DNA of 47,446 nt, from positions 1-47,446 of the forward strand of contig JANXRG010000115.1 in NCBI GenBank assembly GCA_025353105.1, in the 5' to 3' direction. This stretch comes from Verrucomicrobiota bacterium. Its GTDB lineage: Bacteria; Verrucomicrobiota; Verrucomicrobiia; Chthoniobacterales; SZAS-18. Numbering within the stretch: position 1 is the stretch's first letter; each line of letters opens with the position of its first letter. Of the stretch, positions 1 to 7,377 are shown one piece after another. The translations under genes and the position numbers were made by a program. The notes under the pieces were generated by a model, which saw nothing but the letters and a program-made list of their open reading frames with translations, did not search any database and had not been told where the DNA came from.

Positions 1-1822
1 GGACGAGAATTTCGACTAGTAATCGGTTCTCCTCCTTCGCGATGATTTTCAAGCCCTCTGGCGGCGGCTCCAGCGTTATCGGGGCGTAATTCAGTTGGAA
101 ATCGGCCCTGTCGTACTTCCCCAGCGGGTTGCCGCGTCGAATGTCGTAAGCCACGCGGATGTTTAGGCGCGCGGGCGGCTTCGTTCCGGCATCACCGCGT
201 GTTACGGTGAAACCGCCTTTGGACTTTTGAACTCGGAACCTTTTTTTCTTTGGTTCTTGTGGATCGGGGTTATCAGAAGTCTCTCGCCCTTTACTCTTCT
301 TTTTCTTTTCTGACTGCTTTGGCTCGTCCTTATTTTTGTCTGCGGGTAGAGAGAAGATGTCGAGTAACAACGTCTTGTCCTCTTCATCTTCTTGGGCTGT
401 CAGCGCGTGGACAAAATTCGCAACCGCTCTCGTAACGAAGTTGAGAACGGCTGGGCCGTAGATGTATTTGCCATGGAAATTCTCGCCCTTCGATTGCCAT
501 TCTGTGTGCGCTGGGTTTTCCGCGTCGCCGAGCAACGTTGCCAGCGCACCCCCTTCCGCGATGACAAATGAACGGACGCCGCGAGCCCGCGGCGCGCGTA
601 CGTCAGATATTATTAATCCCTCGCGGATAAAGACCGGACGCCCGCTCTCGAATCCGTCCTTCCACAAAAAGAAATCGAAATGCGATGGGCGCGGGCTTCT
701 GCCTTTTTCCCGCACAGTGAGCGATGCGCGCACGGCGAGTTTCCTGCCATTTTCCAGCGCCGTTCGCAGTGGCTTGAGTTGGTCGGCGGGAATCAGCTCG
801 TCGCGCCACTCGGGACAGTCGGGATCACAAGGGAAAAGCTTCACAATATCCTGCGGCTTCCACTTTGCTGCTTCTTCGGCAAGTTCGACGAGGTTCAGAA
901 TGTCGGCGCTCTCGTCGTCTGGGAGCATTAGCGCTGCTTCGTCGAGTGTAGTGTCATCGATCTTGAAAGTTTTCTCCGGTGTCTCGATTGTGACGGAAAT
1001 TGCTCCGGTCAGAATGGGGTAAAAGTAGCCACGTACGGCAGCGTTGATGAGCGTGGCAACGGTGATTTCGGGATCCACCCACGGCACGACTATGGACAGA
1101 CCGGACTCATCGGTTCGCTCAATGCGGAAGACCTGCGCAAATTTGTCGAGTGTGGCTGAGTCCGTAAATGGTAGTGCTAGTTGGGAGCTGGCCTTCACGC
1201 CAAAGTAGCCGTCGGGACAGAAGTATCCGCCGGGCGCACGATGCGACTTGAAAACGCTGTGCCCCATGAGGACGCGCTTGCCGTCATCCGCCCGGATCGA
1301 TAGACCGAAAAAAGCGTTCGCCCGGCTGGAGCGCGGAAAAACGTGTTTGCCTACCCCCCAACGCCCTCGCTCCTTTCCGCCTTCGACTGATTTTCCCTCT
1401 GCGCGAAAGAAATAGAAGAAATGGTTTTGTACTCCGTCAAGCGGATCGGATTGCGTGATGTCGCCCTTCAATCCAATTGTGTTAAAGTCTTCAAACACCA
1501 GAAATGAGCAAGCTTCAGTCTTTGACGGCGGCTCACGCAGACCGTTGCCCGGGGCTTGGAAATGCTCCCACGCTCCATCAAACCACATAGCTGCCTGTAT
1601 GGCTGGTAGCGCATGTTTGCCAGTCGCCAAAAAAAAGCGGACACGCAGTCCATCCTTCGGTCGCCCTTCACCATCGCGGATGGATGCATCCATTGCGTTC
1701 TGAACTGCCTCGCGCACGAGCGCATCGGCGGGACTCTTGATCGCCTCGGTGGAAAAGAACTCGCCTTGAATCGGGTCGCGCACCTTTTCATCAGGGGCTT
1801 TGACGCGGTAGTGCCAGTTCAT
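1..1822 (-). CDS. GHKL-type ATPase (paraMORC-like), 3' end outside the window
   Basis: One uninterrupted frame of 607 codons runs from an ATG at 1822 to the left edge with no stop, so the C-terminus is missing. An in-frame TGA at 1850-1852 rules out a longer start. The Bergerat-fold signatures are visible: an N-box REAVQNAMDA at residues 37-46, a first glycine motif EDFNTIGLKGD at 111-121, and a second glycine motif GRWGVGK at 153-159. Such ATPases occur in MutL/MORC/Hsp90-like proteins. The EDFxTxGL variant and the lack of recognisable partner domains suggest the prokaryotic paraMORC group found in restriction and defence clusters, but this is inference. A charged, low-complexity stretch rich in Lys, Glu and Asp lies around residues 475-525. 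Composition is more AT-rich than the neighbours (notably 241-360), and rare codons such as ATA, TTA, CTA and AGA are used, which suggests transfer. It follows the VapC stop by 22 bases on the same strand. No clear Shine-Dalgarno is seen. Confidence 0.72.
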   Translation of the reverse strand, partial: MNWHYRVKAPDEKVRDPIQGEFFSTEAIKSPADALVREAVQNAMDASIRDGEGRPKDGLRVRFFLATGKHALPAIQAAMWFDGAWEHFQAPGNGLREPPSKTEACSFLVFEDFNTIGLKGDITQSDPLDGVQNHFFYFFRAEGKSVEGGKERGRWGVGKHVFPRSSRANAFFGLSIRADDGKRVLMGHSVFKSHRAPGGYFCPDGYFGVKASSQLALPFTDSATLDKFAQVFRIERTDESGLSIVVPWVDPEITVATLINAAVRGYFYPILTGAISVTIETPEKTFKIDDTTLDEAALMLPDDESADILNLVELAEEAAKWKPQDIVKLFPCDPDCPEWRDELIPADQLKPLRTALENGRKLAVRASLTVREKGRSPRPSHFDFFLWKDGFESGRPVFIREGLIISDVRAPRARGVRSFVIAEGGALATLLGDAENPAHTEWQSKGENFHGKYIYGPAVLNFVTRAVANFVHALTAQEDEEDKTLLLDIFSLPADKNKDEPKQSEKKKKSKGRETSDNPDPQEPKKKRFRVQKSKGGFTVTRGDAGTKPPARLNIRVAYDIRRGNPLGKYDRADFQLNYAPITLEPPPEGLKIIAKEENRLLVEILV

Positions 1823-1844
1823 ACGTATTTCGTGGGTGGAACAA

Positions 1845-2252
1845 CTACTTCAGCCACCCAATTTTGATTTCCGTGTCAAGCGCCTTGAACTCCGGATCGC
1901 CGGTGACGAGTTCCGCCTTCCGCTCCCGGGCCAGGGCGGCGGCGAAGGCGTCGGCGAGACTGAGTTTGTGGCGGGCTTTGAAATCCGCCGCCACGTCCGC
2001 GAGCGCGCGGGTGGCGGGGTGAAACTCGATCGGAAGCGCGGGGAGTTCCCCGGCGATTTCCCGCCAGCGCTCCGCACCATCCTTCCGGATGACGATGTAT
2101 TTAACCTCGGCGTAGTTCACCTCGCTCATATGCAACGGCGCATCGCGCAAACCGGCGCGTTCGAGCAGGGCCGCAACCCGTTCCGCGCCGGCTTCACCGC
2201 GCAGAAAGGCGAGCAGCGCGAAGCTATCGAGAACCACGCGTGTTGCGCTCAT
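1845..2252 (-). CDS. VapC-type PIN-domain toxin ribonuclease
   Basis: This is a 135-aa PIN-domain protein, the usual VapC size. Acidic residues expected for the metal-dependent RNase site are present: D9 in the N-terminal VVLDS strand, E49 in SEVNYAEV, D101 in SLADAF, and D119 in the VTGDPEF motif. VapC toxins cleave tRNA or rRNA and are held inactive by a cognate antitoxin. The frame extends upstream to 2309, but those residues are arginine-rich and lie inside the antitoxin gene, so I chose the ATG at 2252. That start overlaps the 3' end of the upstream antitoxin gene by 29 bases, the typical antitoxin-toxin arrangement. The GHKL ATPase gene follows closely. Confidence 0.88.
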   Translation of the reverse strand: MSATRVVLDSFALLAFLRGEAGAERVAALLERAGLRDAPLHMSEVNYAEVKYIVIRKDGAERWREIAGELPALPIEFHPATRALADVAADFKARHKLSLADAFAAALARERKAELVTGDPEFKALDTEIKIGWLK

Positions 2253-2520
2253 ATTTCGCGTCCTCGAGTGCCTTCTCCTCCGCCTTGTGCTCCGCCCACT
2301 CCTCGGCAAAGGGCCTGCCTACGGGCTTGCGCTTGAGGATGCCGCGCAAACGGGCGATGGCGTGCTTGGTCACCGGCTTGAGCAGGATGCCGTCGGGCGT
2401 GGCTTGCACCACCGCGCGGGTGCCATTCTCAATGTGAAACTCCCGCCGCAGCCAGGCCGGGATGACCACCTGACCCTTGGTCGTGAACAATACAGAATTC
2501 GTCTTAGGTTTCCCACTCAT
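2224..2520 (-). CDS. VapB-type antitoxin with SpoVT/AbrB DNA-binding domain
   Basis: This 98-aa protein has an AbrB/MazE swapped-hairpin domain near residues 8-50 (TTKGQVVIPAWLRREF, then ENGTRAVVQ). Its C-terminal tail is charged and helical (EEWAEHKAEEKALEDAKYER), as expected for the segment that wraps the PIN toxin. It precedes the vapC-like gene and overlaps it, so the two are co-translated. Antitoxins of this type usually autorepress. A perfect TTGACA -35 hexamer and an inverted repeat sit directly upstream (2527-2556), which fits that model. No strong Shine-Dalgarno is visible before the ATG. Confidence 0.88.
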   Translation of the reverse strand: MSGKPKTNSVLFTTKGQVVIPAWLRREFHIENGTRAVVQATPDGILLKPVTKHAIARLRGILKRKPVGRPFAEEWAEHKAEEKALEDAKYERNTRGSR

Positions 2521-2526
2521 GTTAAC

Positions 2527-2556
2527 TAGTCTTACTTTTCAAAGAAAGTATGTCAA
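2527..2556 (-). promoter_or_regulatory. Candidate promoter/operator of the toxin-antitoxin operon
   Basis: Read on the minus strand, a consensus TTGACA lies at 2551-2556. A weak -10-like TAAGAC follows after 16 bases (2529-2534), only about 8 bases from the antitoxin ATG. The spacer holds an inverted repeat, ACTTT-N6-AAAGT (2534-2549), where an autorepressing antitoxin could bind. The -35 is convincing, the -10 is poor, and the operator is an inference. Confidence 0.4.
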
Positions 2557-2590
2557 TCGCATATGTGTAGGTCTGGAACGATGACGTGCC

Positions 2591-2666
2591 GGCGTGCAGT
2601 TGGCTCAGTGGTAGAGCGGCTCGTTTACACCGGGGTTGGCCGGGGGTTCGGGCCCATCACCGCCCA
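2591..2666 (+). pseudogene. Degenerate tRNA-Val (UAC) copy
   Basis: The stretch aligns along its length with bacterial tRNA-Val(UAC). A D-arm (TTGGCTCAGTGGTAGAGC) is followed by an anticodon loop TTTACAC at 2624-2630 with anticodon TAC at 2626-2628, a T-loop-like GGGGGTTCGG, and a 3' acceptor ACCGCCC. It does not fold as a working tRNA. The 5' acceptor (GGCGTGC) fails to pair with the 3' strand over its last three positions, the anticodon stem has a terminal G-G mismatch, the T-stem is broken (GGGCCCATC instead of a pairing strand), and no CCA follows. I read it as a decayed or duplicated copy. Because tRNA genes are common integration targets, it may mark an old island boundary next to the toxin-antitoxin/GHKL genes. 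Confidence 0.6.
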
Positions 2667-2688
2667 GGCCCGATTCCGCCGGCGTCCG

Positions 2689-4551
2689 CTACCCCTGCGC
2701 CAGCCGCGACTCTGCGGCTGCCAGCATGGACTGAAAACGGGGATCGTCGCGCAAAGAATTGAGATCGGGATCGACCTTCGCATGCGCAAGGAAGTCGCCC
2801 GGCACCTTCTGGAAAAAAGGACCCAACAAGGCGAGCGCGGCATCCGATTCCTTCAAGTGCGCGGCCAGACCGCAGGCGAAGTTGTAGCGCATGTTCAGAT
2901 TGTCAGGATCGATGAGCAAGGCGCGATTGATCCATTCCTTGGTACGCTCAGTCTCGCCAAGGGACGCCAGGGCTGAAACGCCGTAGCCCATGGCCGAGCC
3001 GTTGTTCTTGTCCTGCGCCACGACTTTCTCAACCCGGGCGAGCGTAACCTGCGCGGCCCGCGCCGCCGCGGGAGAATTTCCCAGCGCGGTGTAACAGGTG
3101 ATCAACATGCTCGGCGACGAAAAATCCGTCTCGACCAGCGCGGTCGCTTTTTCCCAGTAACGAATGGCTTCTTCCAACTGTTGCTGACGGAAGCAAAGGT
3201 TGGCCGCGGACCGGTTCACCTCGAACGACTCGGAATCGAGTCGCAGGGCGACGGCGATCTCGGCCGACGCCTCGTCATTCCGGCCTTCGTCGGCGAGAAT
3301 CTGGGCCTTGATGGCGTGCGCCTCGGCCAGGTTGGCATCTAGCGCGAGAGCGCGCTCGGCCGCGGCCAGGCCGCTCTCGCCCTGCCTCCCGTGGGTCGAC
3401 CAAAGCAGTCTCTGCCCCGTCGCCATCAGTGCCCAGGCTCGCGCATAATTGGGATCGATTTCCGTGGCGCGCCGGCACAGGCGGACGATGGCCTCATCTC
3501 GTCGCACATCGCCCAAGTTGCCTGTGACATAATTCTGGCGGGCCATCAAATAGACGTTGTAAGCCTCGATATTGTCCGTGCCGCGTTGCTCGATGGCCTT
3601 CTTTTCCTCTGGCAGCAGCTTGAGCTTCAGCGCCTTGACGATGGCCTCCGAGATTTCATCCTGCAGCGCGAAGATGTCGGTGAGTTCGCGGTCGTAACGC
3701 TCGGCCCAGACGTGGTTGTCGGTCGCGCCGTCGATGAGCTGCGCGGTGATGCGCACGCGCCCGCCGGACTTGCGCACACTGCCCTCGAGCACATGGCTGA
3801 CCTTGAGCTGCCGGGCGATCTGTGGGACCTCGACTTGCTTGCCCTTGAAGGTGAACGCGCTGTTGCGCGAGATGACCGAGAGGGCGGAGACCTTGCTCAA
3901 GTCCGTGATGATGTCTTCGGTGATGCCGTCACTGAAATACTCCTGCTCGGGATCGCCGCTCATGTTCGCAAACGGCAGCACGCAAATCGAGAAATGGCGC
4001 GCCGCGTCGGGTTTGACGGGCTCGGCACCAGACTCCCCGGCCGGGCGAAGCGAAAACACATGCACCGGGCGCTGGATGTTCTTCACGGTGTGCTCTCCGA
4101 GGTCGTCAAACGAACCCGGCACCTTGCCCTCCACTTGATCGCGCACCGTGCGGGAGAGCGCGATGCCGCCTGCGGGCGCGAGCGACTCCAGCCGCGCGGC
4201 GACATTCACTCCCTCGCCATAGATGTCGTCACCCTGCACGATCACGTCGCCGAGGTTGACGCCGATGCGGTAACGCAGGCGCTGCGGGTCGGCGCACTCC
4301 GGCTCGGCTCGCGAGGTCGCCTGCTGGATCTCCAGCGCGCATTTCATGGCATCGATGACGCTGGGAAATTCGACCAGCGCGCCATCGCCCATGAGCTTGA
4401 TCAGGCGGCCTCCGTGCGCGGCGACCGCCGGGTCGAAAATCTCGCTCCGGTTGACCTTCAGACGCTCAAGCGTACCGGTCTCGTCTGCCTCCATCAGGCG
4501 GCTATAGCCGACGACATCGGCGGCAAGGATGGCGGTCAGTTTGCGTTGCAT
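2689..4551 (-). CDS. Class III adenylate/guanylate cyclase with TolB-like and TPR domains
   Basis: This is a 620-aa multidomain signalling protein. Residues 1-170 form a class III nucleotidyl cyclase. D12 (AADVVGYSR) and D56 (KLMGDGALVEF) are the expected metal-binding aspartates, and NVAARLES is the conserved Asn/Arg segment near the active site. Residues about 185-325 match the TolB/FlgO-like N-terminal fold often fused to such cyclases (FSICVLPFANMSGDPEQEYFSDG onward). The rest is a run of tetratricopeptide repeats to the C-terminus. No membrane segment is seen, so it is likely cytoplasmic. From family knowledge, this exact architecture is heavily expanded in rhizobial Alphaproteobacteria, so transfer is plausible. 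The substrate (ATP or GTP) and the input signal cannot be read from the sequence. It stands alone, with its stop 22 bases from the tRNA relic. Confidence 0.9.
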   Translation of the reverse strand: MQRKLTAILAADVVGYSRLMEADETGTLERLKVNRSEIFDPAVAAHGGRLIKLMGDGALVEFPSVIDAMKCALEIQQATSRAEPECADPQRLRYRIGVNLGDVIVQGDDIYGEGVNVAARLESLAPAGGIALSRTVRDQVEGKVPGSFDDLGEHTVKNIQRPVHVFSLRPAGESGAEPVKPDAARHFSICVLPFANMSGDPEQEYFSDGITEDIITDLSKVSALSVISRNSAFTFKGKQVEVPQIARQLKVSHVLEGSVRKSGGRVRITAQLIDGATDNHVWAERYDRELTDIFALQDEISEAIVKALKLKLLPEEKKAIEQRGTDNIEAYNVYLMARQNYVTGNLGDVRRDEAIVRLCRRATEIDPNYARAWALMATGQRLLWSTHGRQGESGLAAAERALALDANLAEAHAIKAQILADEGRNDEASAEIAVALRLDSESFEVNRSAANLCFRQQQLEEAIRYWEKATALVETDFSSPSMLITCYTALGNSPAAARAAQVTLARVEKVVAQDKNNGSAMGYGVSALASLGETERTKEWINRALLIDPDNLNMRYNFACGLAAHLKESDAALALLGPFFQKVPGDFLAHAKVDPDLNSLRDDPRFQSMLAAAESRLAQG

Positions 4552-4647
4552 GTTTGGGCGGAGGCGGATACGCTACCAGTGGTCTTGGTGCGGGCACAGC
4601 CCCAATCTTGGGGCGGTGGGTAGCGGGTTCCTTTCCCTCTCCGGTAA

Positions 4648-4663
4648 ATTTGTTCAAACAAAT
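4648..4663. promoter_or_regulatory. Palindromic operator candidate upstream of the Gly/Tyr-rich protein
   Basis: ATTTGTT-CA-AACAAAT is a perfect 7-bp inverted repeat with a 2-base centre. It lies about 60 bases before the ATG at 4723 and about 100 bases from the divergent cyclase start at 4551. It is an AT-rich island in GC-rich surroundings and probably a regulator site. The bound protein is unknown. Confidence 0.4.
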
Positions 4664-4722
4664 GACGTAACCCGGTGTTAAATAGATTCGTCCGTTTCAC
4701 CGTCGAAGATCGCATTACCTGT

Positions 4723-5370
4723 ATGAAGTCCCTCCTGATTGGCACTCTTTCCCTCGCGCTCGGCGCCCCCGCATTCGCTGGAATCCCCTCTGTTACAACG
4801 GCTGCCGCCGAGAAATTCGGCTCCAGCGTTCAATTGAACTACACGGCCGTTGCGGGTGCGCGCGGCCGTGCTGCGGTTGCCCCCGGAGGTTACCGAGGCC
4901 GAACCGCGCGTGGACATTATGGCTACCGCGGCGGCTATTACGGCTACGGCGGCGGCTATTACGGCGGCCGGTATGGGTACGGTTATCGGTATCCCTACTA
5001 CGGTGGTTACTACGGCGGTTATTACGGCTACCCCTACGGGAGCGCCTTCGCATTCGGCGTCGGTTTCCCGTTGGCCTACAGCGCCGGGTACTACGCCGCC
5101 GCGCCCGGCTATGTCGCGTACCAGCAACCGGTTTACCGAGGCCAGATTGTCGCGGAGACGGCCCCCGGCCGCATCGCTCCCTCGACCTCCGGCACGGTGG
5201 CACGCTCGGTGCAGGCCGCCCTGCAGAATCGCGGCTTCTATCAGGGAGCGATCGATGGCGAATTCGGCCCCGAAAGCCAGGCGGCTATCGCCCGGTTCCA
5301 ACAGGCGAATGGCCTCAAGGTCACCGGCCTGATCAATTCGTCCACGCTCAAGGCCCTGAACTTGAAGTAG
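4723..5370 (+). CDS. Secreted Gly/Tyr-rich protein with C-terminal peptidoglycan-binding domain
   Basis: This is a 215-aa exported protein. The ATG at 4723 gives a clean signal peptide (MKSLLIGTLSLALGAPAFA, with cleavage after AFA); an in-frame start at 4675 would bury it. The mature N-terminal half is low complexity, with tandem GYYGGYYG-type runs over roughly residues 55-110. The last 65 residues match a peptidoglycan-binding type 1 domain (SVQAALQNRGFYQGAIDG, then FGPESQAAIARFQQ and TGLINSSTLKAL). It probably sits in the periplasm or on the surface and binds the cell wall through its C-terminus, with the Gly/Tyr segment as a flexible or adhesive region. It is monocistronic: a strong terminator follows and a palindrome precedes it. 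Confidence 0.8.
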   Translation: MKSLLIGTLSLALGAPAFAGIPSVTTAAAEKFGSSVQLNYTAVAGARGRAAVAPGGYRGRTARGHYGYRGGYYGYGGGYYGGRYGYGYRYPYYGGYYGGYYGYPYGSAFAFGVGFPLAYSAGYYAAAPGYVAYQQPVYRGQIVAETAPGRIAPSTSGTVARSVQAALQNRGFYQGAIDGEFGPESQAAIARFQQANGLKVTGLINSSTLKALNLK

Positions 5371-5393
5371 GGTCGCCGCAAAGTTTCAGAAAC

Positions 5394-5430
5394 AAAGAGG
5401 GTGGATCCGCGTCCACCCTCTTTCTTTTTT
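5394..5430 (+). terminator. Strong rho-independent terminator
   Basis: A perfect 12-bp stem (5394-5405 with 5412-5423) encloses the six-base loop TCCGCG and ends in a T-rich tail to 5430. It lies 24 bases after the Gly/Tyr-rich gene. The opposite strand has A-rich bases before the stem, so it could also serve the convergent acetyltransferase gene ending at 5449. Confidence 0.93.
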
Positions 5431-5448
5431 CGCCGCAGACCGAGCGGC

Positions 5449-6018
5449 TCAACCGGATTTTTCGGTTTCGCGCGACGTCAGCACGCGGCACGGATGCCCG
5501 GCGCAAATCGTGTTCGCGGGAAGATCGTGTGTCACCACCGAGCATGCGCCCACGATGACTCGGTCGCCGATTGTCACCCCCGGCAGCACGAAAACACGTG
5601 CGCCGAGAAATACGCCTCGGCCGATCGCGATCGGCGCCGTCTGCAGCGGCAGATTCGGGTCGTCAAAATCGTGCGTGCCGGTGCAGAGGTAGGCCTCCTG
5701 CGCAATCGTGCTGCCCTCTCCAATTTCGATCGGTGCGAGTGAATAGGCATTGCTGCGTTCGCCGAGGCAGGCGCGATCGCGCAGCGTCAGATGCCACGGG
5801 AGGCGCACCTGCGCTGACGAGTGCACGAAGGGGCGGCCCTCGATGCGCGCGCCAAAGGCGCGCAGCCAGAGCAACCGCCAGCCGTTGCAAAACTTCGGGG
5901 TCCACGCGCACAGCAGCTTCCACGCGACGACCCACACCGCCATGCGCACGCGTGCGCCGACGCTCCACGGCGATCGCCCGAAGCCATCCTGGGCATGCGT
6001 GACGGGCGGAACGTTCAT
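5449..6018 (-). CDS. Hexapeptide-repeat acetyltransferase (WcaF/LbH type)
   Basis: This 189-aa protein has the left-handed beta-helix repeat pattern of sugar O-acetyltransferases: IEIGEGSTIAQEAYLCTGTHDFDD, then IAIGRGVFLGARVFVLPGVTIGDRVIVGACSVV. The catalytic-type histidine lies in the GTHDFD loop, and the C-terminal AGHPCRVL is the usual closing motif of the WcaF/maltose-acetyltransferase group. It most likely transfers acetyl from acetyl-CoA to a sugar of the surface polysaccharide made by this operon. It is the last gene of the minus-strand cluster and starts 10 bases after the glycosyltransferase stop. The acceptor sugar is unknown. Confidence 0.85.
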   Translation of the reverse strand: MNVPPVTHAQDGFGRSPWSVGARVRMAVWVVAWKLLCAWTPKFCNGWRLLWLRAFGARIEGRPFVHSSAQVRLPWHLTLRDRACLGERSNAYSLAPIEIGEGSTIAQEAYLCTGTHDFDDPNLPLQTAPIAIGRGVFLGARVFVLPGVTIGDRVIVGACSVVTHDLPANTICAGHPCRVLTSRETEKSG

Positions 6019-6028
6019 GGCGGGAATG

Positions 6029-7315
6029 CTAGCGCGAATCGGAGTCAGGGCGAGGCTGTGGAGGACGGGGCACCGGCGTTTGATCGATTTGCGACTTCAC
6101 GAGGCGCACGATCGACGCGCGGTAGCGCTCCCAAGTCAGCCCGCGCGCCTTGGCAGTGGCGGCGTCCTTCATCGCGGCGAGTTGCGCGGGCGAGGCGAGC
6201 AGCAATTCGAGTTTTTCCGCGATCGCGTCGGCGGATCGGATTGGAACGATGAAACCTTCAATGCCGTCGGTCAGCACATCCGGTGCACCGGTGTGGGGCG
6301 TGGCGATGACGGGCAGGCCGCAGGAAAGCGCCTCAAGAATCACGAGACCGAATCCTTCGCACAAAGAGGGGAAGAGCAACACATCGTGCCGTCGCATCTC
6401 GCGCAGGACTTCCGCGGACGAGAGATCCGGAAACCAGCGGTGATGCCGGAGCGCGTCCTCGAGCGCTGCGCATGGTGCCGCGGGATGCGCACCGACGAGC
6501 GTCAGCTCCACGCGATCACCGAGCCGTCGCACCGCCTCCAACGCGTAGGAGAGACCCTTTCTCTGCGTCAATGCGCCGACAAAGATCGCGCGCAAGCGTC
6601 CGGGCCGCGCTGGCTCGCGCGGTTCATCGGCCACGGGTGGCGCGCCGTACGGGACGATTGCCACGGGGGCCTTCAGGTTGGGCACCTCCCCGAGGGTCCC
6701 GGCGGTGAAGCGGCTTGCCACGATGACAAGGTCCGCGCCCGCGATCTCGCGTTCCTTGCGCGCGAGCTTTTCCTCGCTGTCGAGGACACCCTCGATCGTG
6801 GCGGCCCACGCTGGTTCCCGCTCGGCTTCCTCGCCATAAATGCGCTGGGCCGCGCGCCAGTAGCCAATCGGTAAATCGTAGATGCACTGCAATCCGTACT
6901 CGCGCGCCGCCGCAAACGTGGCGAGGGCGCCGTCCTCGTACGCGTACACGGCGCGCAGGGCAGTGACCGTCTCGGTCTGCAGCCGGCGCGCGATGCGACG
7001 GTCGAGCCCGCGGTAAACGGCATCGACGCTGAAAATGCCGCGTTCGTGCCGGGCGAGCGCCGTGAGGCCGAGCTTGGACGAGAGCAGGCGGGCGACCTCG
7101 AGCCATGGATCGATCTGGGTCCGCGCGCGCACCTGCGGCGGAAGCACGCGGCGCTCGAGCAGCTCGCGGACGCGCGCGGGTAGCCACCCCGCCGCCCGGG
7201 CAGTCGGATTCCAATGGAGGCAGGTCCAGAATTCCGCGAGCAAGTCCGCGTCCGCGAGTGCGAGCGCCGCCTGGCGAACGTTCACGTTGCCGGTGGGATG
7301 GGAGAGGAGAACCAT
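6029..7315 (-). CDS. Glycosyltransferase family 4 (GT-B fold)
   Basis: This 428-aa enzyme has GT4 features: the C-terminal nucleotide-sugar domain begins at FVGALTQRKGLSYAL, and the EX7E-type element is FPSLCEGFGLVILEALSCGLPVIAT. The N-terminal acceptor domain starts VLLSHPTGNVNVRQAAL. These retaining transferases pass a sugar from a nucleotide donor to a growing lipid-linked glycan on the cytoplasmic side. It lies between the flippase-like gene (62 bases upstream) and the acetyltransferase gene, supporting a role in the same polysaccharide. Donor and acceptor cannot be read from the sequence. Confidence 0.88.
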   Translation of the reverse strand: MVLLSHPTGNVNVRQAALALADADLLAEFWTCLHWNPTARAAGWLPARVRELLERRVLPPQVRARTQIDPWLEVARLLSSKLGLTALARHERGIFSVDAVYRGLDRRIARRLQTETVTALRAVYAYEDGALATFAAAREYGLQCIYDLPIGYWRAAQRIYGEEAEREPAWAATIEGVLDSEEKLARKEREIAGADLVIVASRFTAGTLGEVPNLKAPVAIVPYGAPPVADEPREPARPGRLRAIFVGALTQRKGLSYALEAVRRLGDRVELTLVGAHPAAPCAALEDALRHHRWFPDLSSAEVLREMRRHDVLLFPSLCEGFGLVILEALSCGLPVIATPHTGAPDVLTDGIEGFIVPIRSADAIAEKLELLLASPAQLAAMKDAATAKARGLTWERYRASIVRLVKSQIDQTPVPRPPQPRPDSDSR

Positions 7316-7377
7316 GTGCTCCGGAATTCAGTATGCCGCGCCCGCGCCCAAGCGCGAGTCGATGTTCGCCGCGGGTT

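Noticed and set aside
462-1022. Plus-strand frame of 186 aa over the left region
   Set aside because: It is a shadow of the uninterrupted minus-strand GHKL gene (607 codons without stop), which carries recognisable motifs.
2591-2666. A functional tRNA-Val gene
   Set aside because: The acceptor and T-stem do not pair and there is no CCA, so it was called a relic.
3391-4623. Long plus-strand frame opposite the cyclase gene
   Set aside because: High-GC shadow: composition is Arg/Ala/His-rich with no motif, and the minus strand encodes a complete, well-matched cyclase.
4850-5060. CRISPR-like tandem repeats in the Gly/Tyr-coding stretch
   Set aside because: The repeats are codon-phase GGY/TAY runs that encode protein and have no unique spacers.
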